Shown: positions 33,936 through 44,374 of the stretch, piece after piece | How positions within the stretch are numbered: the first letter of the stretch is position 1 | Layout: the number at the start of each line of letters is the position of its first letter | Assembly: GCF_010682065.1 (NCBI RefSeq) | Contig: NZ_JAAGWG010000002.1 | Span: 332,542 to 396,541, forward strand | From: Blastococcus saxobsidens | Lineage (GTDB): Bacteria; Actinomycetota; Actinomycetes; Mycobacteriales; Geodermatophilaceae | DNA: 64,000 nt | Reading direction: 5' to 3' | The notes under the pieces: generated by a model | What the model was told of the DNA's origin: nothing | Databases searched by the model: none | What the model saw: the letters and a program-made list of their open reading frames with translations, nothing else | Position numbers and translations under genes: made by a program

Positions 33936-35044
33936 GCGAGACCTTGCCTCTCTCTCTCAGATCCCTCCGCCGCGGTGCCCGACCCTGCGGTGGACGACGG
34001 AGTGGTTGGTGGGGCGCCCGGACCGCGGTCGGCGCCGGAGCGCCGGCGGCCGCGGGCCAGTACGCGGGGCAGCGACGCGAGGCCGCCGGGGAGGACGAAG
34101 AGGACGATCAGCAGGACCGCTCCCTGCAGCAGCGCCGTGAGGCTGGCGTCGACCGCGTTCGTCAGCTGCGGGACCAGCACGTACCAGGCCCCACCGAGGA
34201 TCGAGCCCACGATGCTGCCGGCGCCGCCGATGACCATCGCGGCGAGCAGCTCGATGGAGTGCCCGAAGCTCATGGTCTCCGGCGAGGTGTACTGGATGAC
34301 GAGCATGTAGAGGAAGCCGCTCACGCCGCCGATCAGCGAGGCGATCGTGAACGCCAGCACCTTGTACCGGTACGGCGAGATGCCCATCGAGGAGGCGACG
34401 TTCTCGTTGCCCTTGACGATCGCGAAGGCCCGGCCGTACTTGCCGCGCACGAGGTAGCGGGTCAGCAGGAAGACCACGCCGCCGATGACCAGCACGAGGT
34501 ACAGCTGCCACTGGTCGTCGTAGAGCCCGGTCCACTCCGGCGTCTCGGCGAACCTCGCCGACAGCCCCTGGGAGCCGCCGGTGAACTCGCTCAGCCGCTT
34601 GGCGAGCGGCACGCCGACGATCGGCAGCGCGACGGTGACCATCGCGATCGCCAGCCCGCCCAGACGCGCCGCGGCGAGCGCCACGATCAGCCCGGCCACC
34701 GCGGGGATCAGGCAGGCCAGCACGAAGACCAGAACGATGTTCCAGTCGTTCTGGACGCCGTACGCCGTGACGTACGCGCCGACGCCGAGGAAGAAGATCT
34801 GCCCGAGCGAGACCTGGCCGGTGTAGCCCATCACGACGTTGAGCCCCAGCACGGCGACGGCGAAGACGCCGATGCGGGCGACCGTCTCGTTGGCGAACTC
34901 CGGCAGCACCAGGGGCAGGACGGCGAGCACGACGGCGACCACCAGCGGGAACGCCATGCGCACCCACGGGCGCTGCCGGAAGGACTGGCCGGCCGGGGAC
35001 GGGGTGGACGGGGACGAGGTGGAGAGGGACGAGGCGGAGGCCAT
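33932..35044 (-). CDS. ABC transporter permease, LivM family
   Basis: A 370-residue membrane protein with about ten helices. 'GVFAVAVLGLNVVMGYTGQVSLGQIFFLGVGAYVTAYGV' is the LivM-type entry, and 'GRAFAIVKGNENVASSMGISPYRYKVLAFTIASLIGGVSGFLY' is the conserved EAA-like cytoplasmic loop contacting the ATPase. The N-terminus carries a Ser/Thr/Pro-rich soluble stretch and the C-terminus a Pro/Gly/Ser-rich hydrophilic tail. The ATG start overlaps the LivH-like stop (TGATG) and the stop overlaps the binding-protein start. Confidence 0.9.
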   Translation of the reverse strand: MASASSLSTSSPSTPSPAGQSFRQRPWVRMAFPLVVAVVLAVLPLVLPEFANETVARIGVFAVAVLGLNVVMGYTGQVSLGQIFFLGVGAYVTAYGVQNDWNIVLVFVLACLIPAVAGLIVALAAARLGGLAIAMVTVALPIVGVPLAKRLSEFTGGSQGLSARFAETPEWTGLYDDQWQLYLVLVIGGVVFLLTRYLVRGKYGRAFAIVKGNENVASSMGISPYRYKVLAFTIASLIGGVSGFLYMLVIQYTSPETMSFGHSIELLAAMVIGGAGSIVGSILGGAWYVLVPQLTNAVDASLTALLQGAVLLIVLFVLPGGLASLPRVLARGRRRSGADRGPGAPPTTPSSTAGSGTAAEGSERERQGLA

Positions 35045-35925
35045 CACACACGCACCACGGTTTTCCGGCCGAACAGGCCCTGAGGTCGGACGATGAGCAC
35101 GACGAAGAGGAGGATGAACGGCACCGCGACCTTGAGGTCGTAGCCGATGAACGGGACGTAGACCGCCGCCAGGTTCTCCAGGACGCCGATGATCCAGGCC
35201 GCGACGACGACGCCGACCGGGCTGGTGAGACCGCCGAGGATGACCGCGGCCAGCGCGTACACGAGGGCGTTGTCGAGCATCCCCGGCGTCAGCGTGAGCT
35301 GCGGCGCCACGAGCGCGCCGGCCACGGCGCCCAGCACCGCCGCCAGGCCCCACCCGACCATGAGCAGGCGTCCGACGGGGAGCCCGGAGAACGCCGCCGA
35401 CTGCGGGTTGATCGCGACCGCCCGCAGCGCCAGGCCCAGCTTGGTGCCGACGAAGAGGGCCTGCAGCAGGATCATCGCCACGACGATGACGGCCGTGGTG
35501 CCGATCGAGCGGATGCTCACCGAGACACCCAGGAACGACACCGTGTCGAGCGGGAAGAGCGACGGGAACTGCTGGTTGTTGTACGTCCAGAGCCACCCGG
35601 CGATACCCGTGATCAGGGTGAGCAGGCCGATCGTGGCCACGACGGCGGTGTCGGGGTCACCCCGCTCGAACCGCCGCATCAGCCACCGCTCGACGACCGC
35701 GCCGAGGGCGAAGGAGAAGACGATCGACAGCAGGATGGCGACGATCAGCGGGAGGCCCTGGTTCGTCAGCCACCAGGCGAAGTACGCCGCGAGCACGGCC
35801 ATGCCGCCCTGGGCGAAGTTGATCAGGCCGGTCGCCTGGTGGACGAGCACGATCGCGAGGGCGATCGCCGCGTAGACGGAGCCGGTGGACAGGCCGTCGA
35901 CGACGAGTTGGATGAAGGTCCCCAT
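35044..35925 (-). CDS. ABC transporter permease, LivH family
   Basis: A 293-residue permease with about eight helices. 'QLVVDGLSTGSVYAAIALAIVLVHQATGLINFAQGGMAVLAAYFAWWL' is the LivH N-terminus, and 'GLALRAVAINPQSAAFSGLPVGRLLMVGWGLAAVLGAVAGAL' the EAA-like loop. It pairs with the LivM-like subunit to form the membrane channel. It starts 1 nt after the LivF-like stop, so expression is coupled. Confidence 0.9.
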   Translation of the reverse strand: MGTFIQLVVDGLSTGSVYAAIALAIVLVHQATGLINFAQGGMAVLAAYFAWWLTNQGLPLIVAILLSIVFSFALGAVVERWLMRRFERGDPDTAVVATIGLLTLITGIAGWLWTYNNQQFPSLFPLDTVSFLGVSVSIRSIGTTAVIVVAMILLQALFVGTKLGLALRAVAINPQSAAFSGLPVGRLLMVGWGLAAVLGAVAGALVAPQLTLTPGMLDNALVYALAAVILGGLTSPVGVVVAAWIIGVLENLAAVYVPFIGYDLKVAVPFILLFVVLIVRPQGLFGRKTVVRV

Positions 35926-35926
35926 G

Positions 35927-36637
35927 TCACCCTCCCAGGTAGGCGCGACGGATCTCGTCCATGCCCTTGAGCTCGGCGGACGTGCCGGTGAGCACGCTCC
36001 GTCCGGTCTCCAGGACCGTGGCGCCGTCGACGAGGTTCAGGGCGAGGTTGGCGTTCTGCTCGACCACGAGCATCGCGATGCCCGATTCGGTGCGCAGGCG
36101 CCGGATGGCGTCGTACACGTTCTTCGCGGTGCTCGGCGCGAGACCGAGCGAGGCCTCGTCGAGGAGCATCAGCCGCGGCTTGGACATGATCGCCCGCCCC
36201 ACGGCGAGCATCTGCTGCTCACCGCCGGACAGCGCCGAGGCGTTCGACGTGATGCGCTCCTGCAGGTTCGGGAACAGGTCGAGGCAGTAGTCGATGTCCT
36301 GGTCGACGCCCTTGCGGTCCTTGCGCAGGTACGCGCCGACCCGCAGGTTGTCCCGGACGGTGAGGTCACCGAACGTGCCGCGCCCCTCGGGCACGTGCGC
36401 GATCCCGAGGGCGGCGACCTGGTCGGGCCGCAGGCCGCGGATGTCCTTGCCGTCGAAGACGATGCGGCCGCCGGTGCGGACGGTGGCGCTGATCGCGCGC
36501 AGGGTCGTCGTCTTCCCGGCGCCGTTGGCCCCGAGGATGCCGAACGCGCCGCCCTCCGGAACGCTCAGCGACACCCCCTCCAGCACCTGGACGGGGCCGT
36601 AGGACGCGGTGACGTCCTCCAGCTCAAGCAGCGTCAT
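35927..36637 (-). CDS. ABC transporter ATPase, LivF family
   Basis: A 236-residue ATPase: Walker A 'GANGAGKTTTLRAI', signature 'ALSGGEQQMLAVGRAIM', Walker B 'LMLLDEASLGLAP', and switch His replaced by Gln in 'VVEQNANLAL' as is normal for LivF. Its start overlaps the LivG-like stop by 14 nt. With LivG it powers import across the membrane. Confidence 0.92.
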   Translation of the reverse strand: MTLLELEDVTASYGPVQVLEGVSLSVPEGGAFGILGANGAGKTTTLRAISATVRTGGRIVFDGKDIRGLRPDQVAALGIAHVPEGRGTFGDLTVRDNLRVGAYLRKDRKGVDQDIDYCLDLFPNLQERITSNASALSGGEQQMLAVGRAIMSKPRLMLLDEASLGLAPSTAKNVYDAIRRLRTESGIAMLVVEQNANLALNLVDGATVLETGRSVLTGTSAELKGMDEIRRAYLGG

Positions 36638-37406
36638 CGTCGGCGTCCTTCCCGATGTAGGCCTCGATGACCCGGGGGTCGGACTGCGCTTCGGCGGCCG
36701 TGCCCTCCATGAGCTTCGCGCCGTGGTCGAGCACGACGACCCGGTCGGTGAGGGCGGCGATCAGACCCATGTGGTGCTCGACGATGACGACGGTGATGTC
36801 GTCCTCGGAGCGCAGCCGCCGGACGGTGGCGATCAGCGTCTCCACCTCGGTGTGCGGCAGGCCGGCGGCGGGCTCGTCGAGCAGCAGCAGCTGCGGCTTC
36901 ATGAGCAGCGCGCGGCAGAGCTCGATGCCCTTGTGCAGGCCGTGGGACAGCTCGTCGGCGGGCAGGTGCGCGGCCCAGCCGAGGCCGTTGCGCTCGAGGA
37001 GCTCGAGCGCCTCGGCGCGCAGCTCCTTCTCCGCACGCCGGGTGCGGGGGGTGCGCAGCGACCACTCCAGCGCTCCACCGGGGAGCCGGGTGTGCGCGCC
37101 GAGCAGCACGTTCTCCAGCACCGTCTCGTGCAGCTGCAGCGCCGGGTGCTGGAACGTCCGCGCCAGGCCGTGCCCGGCCAGCGTCGCGGGACGGGCACCC
37201 TGGACCTCCGCGCCGTCGATCCGCACGCTGCCCGAGGTGGGCTTGTAGTGCCCGCTGATGCAGTTGAACAACGAGGTCTTGCCTGCGCCGTTGGGCCCGA
37301 CCAGGCCGAAGATCTGGCCCGGCTCGACGGTGAAGCTCACCTCCTGCAGCACCTTGATGCCGCCAAACTGCAGGCTCACGTCCTGCAGCACCAGCTCAGC
37401 CGCCAT
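36624..37406 (-). CDS. ABC transporter ATPase, LivG family
   Basis: A 260-residue ATPase and first gene of the importer operon (LivG, LivF, LivH, LivM, binding lipoprotein). Walker A 'GPNGAGKTSLFNCISG', signature 'LSHGLHKGIELCRAL', Walker B 'LLLLDEPAAGLP', switch His in 'VVIVEHHMGL', and the LivG-specific 'GLARTFQHPALQLHETVLENVLLG' are present. The signature motif reads LSHGL rather than LSGGQ. ATG 37406 follows AGGAGA by 9 nt; the longer frame to 37445 enters the leader. Confidence 0.92.
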   Translation of the reverse strand: MAAELVLQDVSLQFGGIKVLQEVSFTVEPGQIFGLVGPNGAGKTSLFNCISGHYKPTSGSVRIDGAEVQGARPATLAGHGLARTFQHPALQLHETVLENVLLGAHTRLPGGALEWSLRTPRTRRAEKELRAEALELLERNGLGWAAHLPADELSHGLHKGIELCRALLMKPQLLLLDEPAAGLPHTEVETLIATVRRLRSEDDITVVIVEHHMGLIAALTDRVVVLDHGAKLMEGTAAEAQSDPRVIEAYIGKDADDDAA

Positions 37407-37463
37407 CGAGCACTTCTCCTGCCGTTCGGGTGTTGCGTGGGTCACGGACGTCAGCCCGCCCGG

Positions 37464-37497
37464 AACCTACGGACCCCGCCCGGGATTGACAACGATT
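37464..37497 (-). promoter_or_regulatory. Promoter and shared operator block of the ABC importer operon
   Basis: Minus strand: -35 TTGTCA (37492-37487), 17-nt spacer, -10 TAGGTT (37469-37464), about 57 nt before the LivG-like ATG. The plus-strand block CGGGATTGACAACGATT (37481-37497) differs by one base from that at the gntR-ligK-ligJ promoter and sits at the same place relative to -35. Confidence 0.7.
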
Positions 37498-37589
37498 TTG
37501 GTGGGAAAGTTGCCGGGCCGTCACCAACGCCCCCGGAGACCCGCCCGCCCCTCGCCCCTCGGCCACGCGCCGCCGCCCTCGACGCCGCA

Positions 37590-38834
37590 TCAGGCGATCC
37601 GCTCGCCGCGGGGCAGCGCCACGGCACCGACGGCGACGAGCGCGGCCAGGCCCACCAGCACGGCCGACTGGGCCGCTCCCGGGGCGAGCGCGGTGCCCAC
37701 CGCGACCACCAGCGGCGGGCCGAGCAGCTGGCCCACGCCCGACCCCTGGGTGACCAGGCCGATGGCCGCGCCGGCCGAGGCGGTGCCCGCCGAGACCGCG
37801 GCCAGGCCGGCGAAGAGCGCCGAGGGCACCAGCCCGGAGATGAACGAGAACGCCATCGCCGAGGCGATCCGCAGCCCCAGCGGGAGCGCCGGGTCGAGCA
37901 CGCCCCACACGGTCACGGCCATCCCGGCGCACCCGGCGGGGATGACCCACCGCAGCGGCGCTCCGCGGTGCAGCAGGTAGGCCCCCAGGACGTTGGCCGG
38001 AGCGTTGACCAGGAAGACGACGGCGCCCACCAGGCCCGCGGCGGCGACCGACAACCCCGCGTCGGCGACCAGCGACGCCGGCAGCAGGCCCACCACGGCC
38101 AGGTACTGGGCCGAGTAGAGGGCGAAGGCGACGGCGATGACCACGACGGACGGCGAGCGGAGGGCACCCAGCAGCCCGCCGACCGACGCGCGCCCGCGGA
38201 CCCCGGTGGGCGGGACCCGGCGCAGGACCGCCAGCAGGACGGCCGCCGCCAGGCAGGCGTCGACGACCGACGCCCCCCGCCAGCCCACGAGGCCGATCGC
38301 GGAGGGCACGAGCAGCGCCGCCAACCCCGAGCCCACCGGCATGTAGGCGCCCCAGCCGCCGGCGACGAGCCGCCGGTGCGCCGGTCCCGACACCTCGGCG
38401 AGCAGCGGGGGCGCCGCGAGGATCACCATGACCAGGCCCAGCCCCTCGCCGACCCGGGCGAGCAGCAGCCCCGTCAGGGAGTCGACCGCCGCACCGCCCA
38501 GGTCGGCGACGACGATCGCCAGCAGGCCGAGGCGGACCTGGCGGCCGAAGCCCAGCGTCTGCCCCAGCCAGCCGAGCAGGACCCCGCCGGCCGCGCTCAG
38601 GGCGCTGACCGTCGAGAGGTACCAGGCCGCGGTGGAGGGGCTGAGCCCGAACTCGTCCTGCAGGACCGGCAGCGCGGCCGCGGCCCCGCCGATCTGCGCG
38701 GCGGCGACGACGCCGGCGCCCATCAGGCAGGCCACGGCGCTCCAGGACGTGCGCTCGGCACCGGTCGCGACCGGAGCCGGCCCCCCGGAGCGCCCACCCG
38801 ACGCCGCGCCGCCTGCTGCCCCGGTGGTCCGCAC
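37590..38834 (-). CDS. MFS transporter
   Basis: A 414-residue permease with about twelve hydrophobic helices after a soluble Gly/Ala-rich N-terminus. Motif-A-like 'LLGWLGQTLGFGRQVRLGLLAIVVADLGG' follows TM2, and 'LARVGEGLGLVMVILAAPPLLAEVSGPAHRRLVAGGWGAYMPVGSGLAALL' resembles the drug/solute exporter and CynX/NarK-like groups. The substrate is unknown; divergent placement next to ligM suggests an aromatic acid or its product. The GTG start at 38834 has no strong Shine-Dalgarno. Confidence 0.8.
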   Translation of the reverse strand: MRTTGAAGGAASGGRSGGPAPVATGAERTSWSAVACLMGAGVVAAAQIGGAAAALPVLQDEFGLSPSTAAWYLSTVSALSAAGGVLLGWLGQTLGFGRQVRLGLLAIVVADLGGAAVDSLTGLLLARVGEGLGLVMVILAAPPLLAEVSGPAHRRLVAGGWGAYMPVGSGLAALLVPSAIGLVGWRGASVVDACLAAAVLLAVLRRVPPTGVRGRASVGGLLGALRSPSVVVIAVAFALYSAQYLAVVGLLPASLVADAGLSVAAAGLVGAVVFLVNAPANVLGAYLLHRGAPLRWVIPAGCAGMAVTVWGVLDPALPLGLRIASAMAFSFISGLVPSALFAGLAAVSAGTASAGAAIGLVTQGSGVGQLLGPPLVVAVGTALAPGAAQSAVLVGLAALVAVGAVALPRGERIA

Positions 38835-40599
<1,765 letters not shown>

Positions 40600-40611
40600 T
40601 CGCACGACCCG

Positions 40612-40657
40612 GGGCCGGGTCGCGACCGCAGGGAGTCCTGCGGTCGCGGCCCGGCCC
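40612..40657 (+). terminator. 21-bp stem terminator after ligM
   Basis: Arms 40612-40632 and 40637-40657 form a 21-bp stem (one T-G wobble) with a 4-nt GAGT loop, starting 13 nt after the ligM stop. It is the longest hairpin seen in the window. It separates ligM from the two-component genes and should either terminate most transcripts or protect the ligM mRNA 3' end. Confidence 0.75.
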
Positions 40658-40775
40658 TCGTCGTACCGGCCCCCTCCCGGGGGATGCGGCCCCGCCGCCG
40701 GGCCGACGGCGGTCGGACGGGGGCCACAATGACGACGCCGGGGAGGCCGGCCAGGGCGGAGAGGAAGGGGCGGGC

Positions 40776-42374
40776 ATGCAGCTGGACGTGCGGTCCGCCG
40801 CGGGGCAGCCCCCCGCGGGCGCCGCTCCCGGCGACGTGTTCGAGCACGCGCTGGAGGGACTGGCGGTCATCGACGCCGACGCCCGGTTCGTCGAGGCGAA
40901 CCCCGCCGCCCGCGCGCTGTGCGGGCTGCCGGCCGGCCCGGTCACCGGGGTCCGCTCGCCGTTCCCCGCCCCCGCCTCCCTCTCCGCGGCCGGGGCCGGC
41001 AGCGCCGGCGAGTCCACCGTCGAGTGGCGGACCGGACCGGGCGCGCGCCGCGAGTTCGCCTACCTGGTCAACCAGGTGCCCGGCCGGGAGGAGTGGGTGG
41101 TGTCCTTCCGGGACGTCACCCTCAGCCGGCAACGGCAGCGACGGCTGGCCGCCATCGCCAAGGCGGCGTCCAGCGTGGCGACCAAGCGGTCCCTCGTCGG
41201 CACGCTCGAGGCGCTGGCCCGCGAGGTGGCGCGGACCGACTCGCTGGCCGGCGTGCAGGTGCTCACCGTGAACTCGACCGGCGACCGGCTGCACGTGATG
41301 GGCGCGGCCGGGTTCGTGCGGACGCCGGACTTCTTCGACAAGCTCGTGGAGTGCCGGGCCCGCGGTGCACGGCTGGCCATGCTGGACGCGCTGCAGAGCC
41401 GCACGCCGCTGGTGCTGGCCGACCGGTACGACGCGGTGATGCAGGACCCGGCGTGGGCCCCGCTGCACGAGATGATGGGCAACCCCCGGTGGGACTGGTT
41501 CGCCAGCGTCCCGCTCCTGGCCCGCGGCGAACCGGTCGGCATCCTGAACGCCTTCTTCGCGCCGGGGCAGACCGTCGGCGACACCGAGCTGGAGTTCCTG
41601 CTCGCCATGGCCGAGCAGGCCGCGATGGCCGTGGACCACGCCGCGCTCCTGGAACGCGAACGGGACGTCGCCAGCCGCGAGGCCCGCCAGCAGCTCGCCC
41701 GCGACCTGCACGACTCCGTCGTCCAGCAGGTCTTCTCGATGATGATGCAGGCCCGCTCGCTCGGGGTGCTGGTGGAGCGCGGGCTGCCCCCGGCCCCGGA
41801 GAAGATCGCCCAGGTGGCCGACGACCTCAGCAGCAGCGCCGAGGACGTGCTGGCCGACCTCCGCGGGATGGTGGTCGAACTGCGCCCGGCGACCGGCACC
41901 GGGCGCGGGCTGTCCTCCGCGCTGCGCAGCCTGCTCGAGACAACCGGCACCCGGACCGGTCTGGCCACCTCCCTGGACGTGGAGGACCCCGCCGGGGAGC
42001 TGACCGACCTGGACGCCGACCTGCTGGAGGACGTCTACCGGATCCTCGCCGAGGCGGTGCACAACAGCGTCAAGCACGCCTCCGCCAGCTCGATGCGCGT
42101 CCGCGTCGCGGTGACCACGCACGGCAGCCGGCGCCGTCTGGTCGCCGAGGTGCGCGACGACGGCTGCGGGATCGGCGAGGGAACCGGCGCCCGCGACGGG
42201 AACTCACCGGCCGGCGGCTTCGGCATGACCGCCATGCGGGAGCGCGCCGCCCGCTGGGGCGGCGTGGTCCGGGTGCGCGCCCTCCCCTCCGGTGGCACGC
42301 GGGTGCACCTGACCCTGCCGCTGCTGCCGTCCCTGCCCACGATGACCCCCGACTCCGAGGAGCCCACACCATGA
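40776..42374 (+). CDS. Soluble PAS-GAF sensor histidine kinase (HisKA_3/NarL type)
   Basis: A 532-residue kinase with no membrane helix. PAS domain about residues 20-115 (FEHALEGLAVIDADARFVEANPAARALCGL), GAF domain about 140-290, then a dimerisation helix with phospho-acceptor His312 in 'ARQQLARDLHDSVVQQVF', and a HATPase domain with 'LAEAVHNSVKHA' (N box) and 'DDGCGIGEG' (G box). Being cytoplasmic it probably senses an internal aromatic compound or redox state. ATG 40776 has GAGGAAGG upstream. Its stop overlaps the response-regulator start (ATGA). Confidence 0.88.
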   Translation: MQLDVRSAAGQPPAGAAPGDVFEHALEGLAVIDADARFVEANPAARALCGLPAGPVTGVRSPFPAPASLSAAGAGSAGESTVEWRTGPGARREFAYLVNQVPGREEWVVSFRDVTLSRQRQRRLAAIAKAASSVATKRSLVGTLEALAREVARTDSLAGVQVLTVNSTGDRLHVMGAAGFVRTPDFFDKLVECRARGARLAMLDALQSRTPLVLADRYDAVMQDPAWAPLHEMMGNPRWDWFASVPLLARGEPVGILNAFFAPGQTVGDTELEFLLAMAEQAAMAVDHAALLERERDVASREARQQLARDLHDSVVQQVFSMMMQARSLGVLVERGLPPAPEKIAQVADDLSSSAEDVLADLRGMVVELRPATGTGRGLSSALRSLLETTGTRTGLATSLDVEDPAGELTDLDADLLEDVYRILAEAVHNSVKHASASSMRVRVAVTTHGSRRRLVAEVRDDGCGIGEGTGARDGNSPAGGFGMTAMRERAARWGGVVRVRALPSGGTRVHLTLPLLPSLPTMTPDSEEPTP

Positions 42375-43033
42375 CCGCACCGCAGCCGATCCGGGTGCTG
42401 GTGGTCGACGACCACGCGGTCGTCCGCCGCGGCGTGGTGGCCTACCTCGAGGCGCTCGAGGACGTGGAGGTGGCCGGCGAGGCGGGCGACGGCCAGGAGG
42501 CGCTCGACGTCCTGGGCCGGGCCGCCTCGCACGGCGAGCTGCCCGACGTCGTCCTCATGGACCTGCAGATGCCCGGGATGGACGGCGTCACCGCGACCCA
42601 GGAGATCCTGCGCCGCTTCGCCGGCGTGCGCGTGGTCATCCTGACCAGCTTCGGTGAGGTCGAGCGGGTGCACGCCGCCCTCGAGCGGGGCGCGTCGGGC
42701 TACCTGCTCAAGGACGCCGGCCCGGCCGAGGTGCACGCGGCCCTGCGCGCGGCGGTCCGGGACGAGGTCTTCCTCGACGCGGCCGTGACCCGCCGCCTGA
42801 CGCAGGAGATCCGCTCCCCCCGGACCGGGCTGGGAGTGCTCACGGCACGGGAGAAGGAGGTCCTCGTGCTCATCGCCGAGGGCCGGTCCAACAAGGACAT
42901 CGCCCGGCACCTGGTCATCAGCGAGCGCACCGCACGGACCCACGTGAGCCACCTGCTGACGAAGATGGGGCTCACCTCGCGCACCCAGGCCGCGCTGCTG
43001 GCCGTCCGGGAGGGGCTCGTCCAGCCGCGGTGA
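42371..43033 (+). CDS. NarL/LuxR-family response regulator
   Basis: A 220-residue regulator. Receiver domain about 1-125 with acidic pair 'VVDDH', phospho-acceptor Asp64 in 'VVLMDLQMPGMDG' and Lys in 'GYLLKDAGP'; C-terminal LuxR helix-turn-helix about 155-215 (LTAREKEVLVLIAEGRSNKDIARHLVISERTARTHVSHLLTKMG). It is translationally coupled to the kinase gene and sits between ligM and the ferredoxin gene, whose promoter lies just downstream of its stop; control of the demethylation genes is inferred. Confidence 0.92.
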   Translation: MTAPQPIRVLVVDDHAVVRRGVVAYLEALEDVEVAGEAGDGQEALDVLGRAASHGELPDVVLMDLQMPGMDGVTATQEILRRFAGVRVVILTSFGEVERVHAALERGASGYLLKDAGPAEVHAALRAAVRDEVFLDAAVTRRLTQEIRSPRTGLGVLTAREKEVLVLIAEGRSNKDIARHLVISERTARTHVSHLLTKMGLTSRTQAALLAVREGLVQPR

Positions 43034-43041
43034 GTCCGCGT

Positions 43042-43127
43042 CAGATGTCTCGCCGGCGGTGCGACGTCCGGCGACCGGAAAGCCGGGTCACCTGCGCGAT
43101 CCGCGACCGGTCCCGGCCTCCTAGCGT
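43042..43127 (+). promoter_or_regulatory. Promoter with upstream half-site ahead of the ferredoxin gene
   Basis: -35-like GATCCG (43098-43103), 18-nt spacer, -10 TAGCGT (43122-43127). Eighty nt above the -10 is the half-site GCGTCAGATGTC (its CAGATG at 43042-43047). The identical layout recurs before the desA-like and alpha/beta-hydrolase genes. Confidence 0.65.
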
Positions 43128-43185
43128 CTCGGCCAGGAGGCGCCGCTCCCCCACCCGCGTCTCCTCCTCGCCCAGGGAGGACCGT

Positions 43186-43479
43186 GTGACCGTCCCGGAA
43201 CCGGCCGAGCAGCCGCAGTGCCTGGAGGTGGTGTGCGAGGCCGCCGGGACCCTGCTGGAGGTGCCTCCGGGGACCTCGATCCTGGAGGCGGCGCGGCAGG
43301 CCGGCCTCGAGGTGACGGCCCCGTGCGCGGACGGCCTCTGCGGGGCGTGCGAGACCTGGGTGCTGGAGGGCCGGCCCGACCACCGCGACGGGCTGCTCAC
43401 CGCCGAGGAACGGGCGTGCGGCGAGACCATGCTCATCTGCGTCTCGCGCGGCTCGTCCCGGCTGGTGCTGGACCTCTGA
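43186..43479 (+). CDS. [2Fe-2S] plant-type ferredoxin
   Basis: A 97-residue ferredoxin. 'APCADGLCGACETWVLEGRPDHRDGLLTAEERACGETMLICVSR' holds the C-x4-C-x2-C...C cluster set of plant/VanB-type ferredoxin domains. It closely resembles the C-terminal domain of the reductase at 44375-45352, including the 'GRPDHRD' stretch and 'LVLDL' ending, so it looks like a separated copy. It could carry electrons to the P450 or to another oxygenase. GTG 43186 follows AGGGAGG. Confidence 0.85.
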   Translation: MTVPEPAEQPQCLEVVCEAAGTLLEVPPGTSILEAARQAGLEVTAPCADGLCGACETWVLEGRPDHRDGLLTAEERACGETMLICVSRGSSRLVLDL

Positions 43480-43488
43480 GCCCCAACG

Positions 43489-43519
43489 GCGGGTGCCGGG
43501 CCGCCGCCCGGTCACCCGC
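43489..43519. terminator. Bidirectional hairpin between ferredoxin and iclR genes
   Basis: Two stacked stems: GCGGGTG (43489-43495) with CACCCGC (43513-43519), and CCGGGC (43496-43501) with GCCCGG (43506-43511), one bulged T, loop CGCC. It covers the end of the convergent iclR-type gene and starts 9 nt after the ferredoxin stop. Confidence 0.65.
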
Positions 43520-44297
43520 TCCGGGACGTCGCCGGGCCGGCCGGGCCGTCGGGACCGGGCAGCGCCCGGCCGATCCCCCGGGCGGTGGCCAGCAGCACCG
43601 GCACCGCGGAGGCCGCCCGGTCGTCGTTCGGCACGATGACCGACAGGGCCGCGACGACCTCGCCCAGGCCGTTGCGCACCGGCACGGCGATCCCCGTCGC
43701 GTCCTCGTGGACGTGCCCGGGCAGCAGCGCGTAGCCCTGCTGGCGCACCTGCGCCAGCACCGACCGCAGCCGCTCCGGAGAGGTGATCGTCGCCGGCGTC
43801 GCCGCCTCCAGGGGCCGGGCGAGCACCCGCTCCCGCACGTCGGGCGGGCCGTAGGCCAGCAGCACCACGCCGGAGGAGGAGAGGTGCAGCGGCAGCCGGC
43901 CGGCGATGCGGGAGAAGTTCACGACGGCGTCGCGTGCGGAGAGCCGCTCGACGAAGAGGACCTCCTCCCCCTCCCGGACGGCCAGCTGCGCGTGGTGGCC
44001 CACGACCGCGTGCAGGTCCTCCAGGAAGGGCATGGCCGCGTCCCGGAACGTGCGCGTCGGCGCGGCCCGCGACGCCAGCTCCCACAGGCGCATGCCGACG
44101 CGCACGCTGCCGTCCGGACCGCGGGCGAGCATCCCCTCGTCGACGAGCTGACCGACGATCCGCGAGGCGGTGGCGACGTGCAGCCCGGACCGCCGGGCGA
44201 TCTCCGAGACCCGCAGCGTCGGCCGGTCCGCGGTGAAGGCGTCGAGCACCCGGACCGCCCGGGCCAGGGACGACTCACCGGTCGGGGTGCGGGACAT
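43512..44297 (-). CDS. IclR-family transcriptional regulator
   Basis: A 261-residue IclR protein. N-terminal winged helix 'LARAVRVLDAFTADRPTLRVSEIARRSGLHVATASRIVGQLVDEGMLARG', C-terminal effector domain from about residue 85 (HAVVGHHAQLAVREGEEVLFVERL, later 'GYALLPGHVHEDATGIAVPVRNGLGEVVAALSVIVP'). IclR members such as PcaU/PobR control aromatic-acid pathways. It is divergent from the reductase-P450 operon, with a conserved half-site in the gap, and is the best candidate regulator for the repeated ACGTCRRATGWC element. ATG 44297 is chosen over the 44402 extension, which crosses the divergent promoter. Confidence 0.88.
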   Translation of the reverse strand: MSRTPTGESSLARAVRVLDAFTADRPTLRVSEIARRSGLHVATASRIVGQLVDEGMLARGPDGSVRVGMRLWELASRAAPTRTFRDAAMPFLEDLHAVVGHHAQLAVREGEEVLFVERLSARDAVVNFSRIAGRLPLHLSSSGVVLLAYGPPDVRERVLARPLEAATPATITSPERLRSVLAQVRQQGYALLPGHVHEDATGIAVPVRNGLGEVVAALSVIVPNDDRAASAVPVLLATARGIGRALPGPDGPAGPATSRSG

Positions 44298-44343
44298 GGC
44301 GGGAGTGTGCCAGACCCTCTCGACCATTGAGACGTTGTTTCCC

Positions 44344-44359
44344 ACGTCACACGACCCGG
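44344..44359. promoter_or_regulatory. Operator half-site between iclR and the reductase gene
   Basis: ACGTCACACGACCCGG (44344-44359) matches the left arm of the ligM operator (ACGTCAAATGACCCGG) at 14 of 16 bases. It lies 16 nt before the reductase ATG and 47 nt from the iclR ATG, so one bound protein could act on both divergent genes. The closeness to the reductase start suggests repression or a start site further upstream. Confidence 0.5.
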
Positions 44360-44374
44360 GCGCACGCTCGGACC

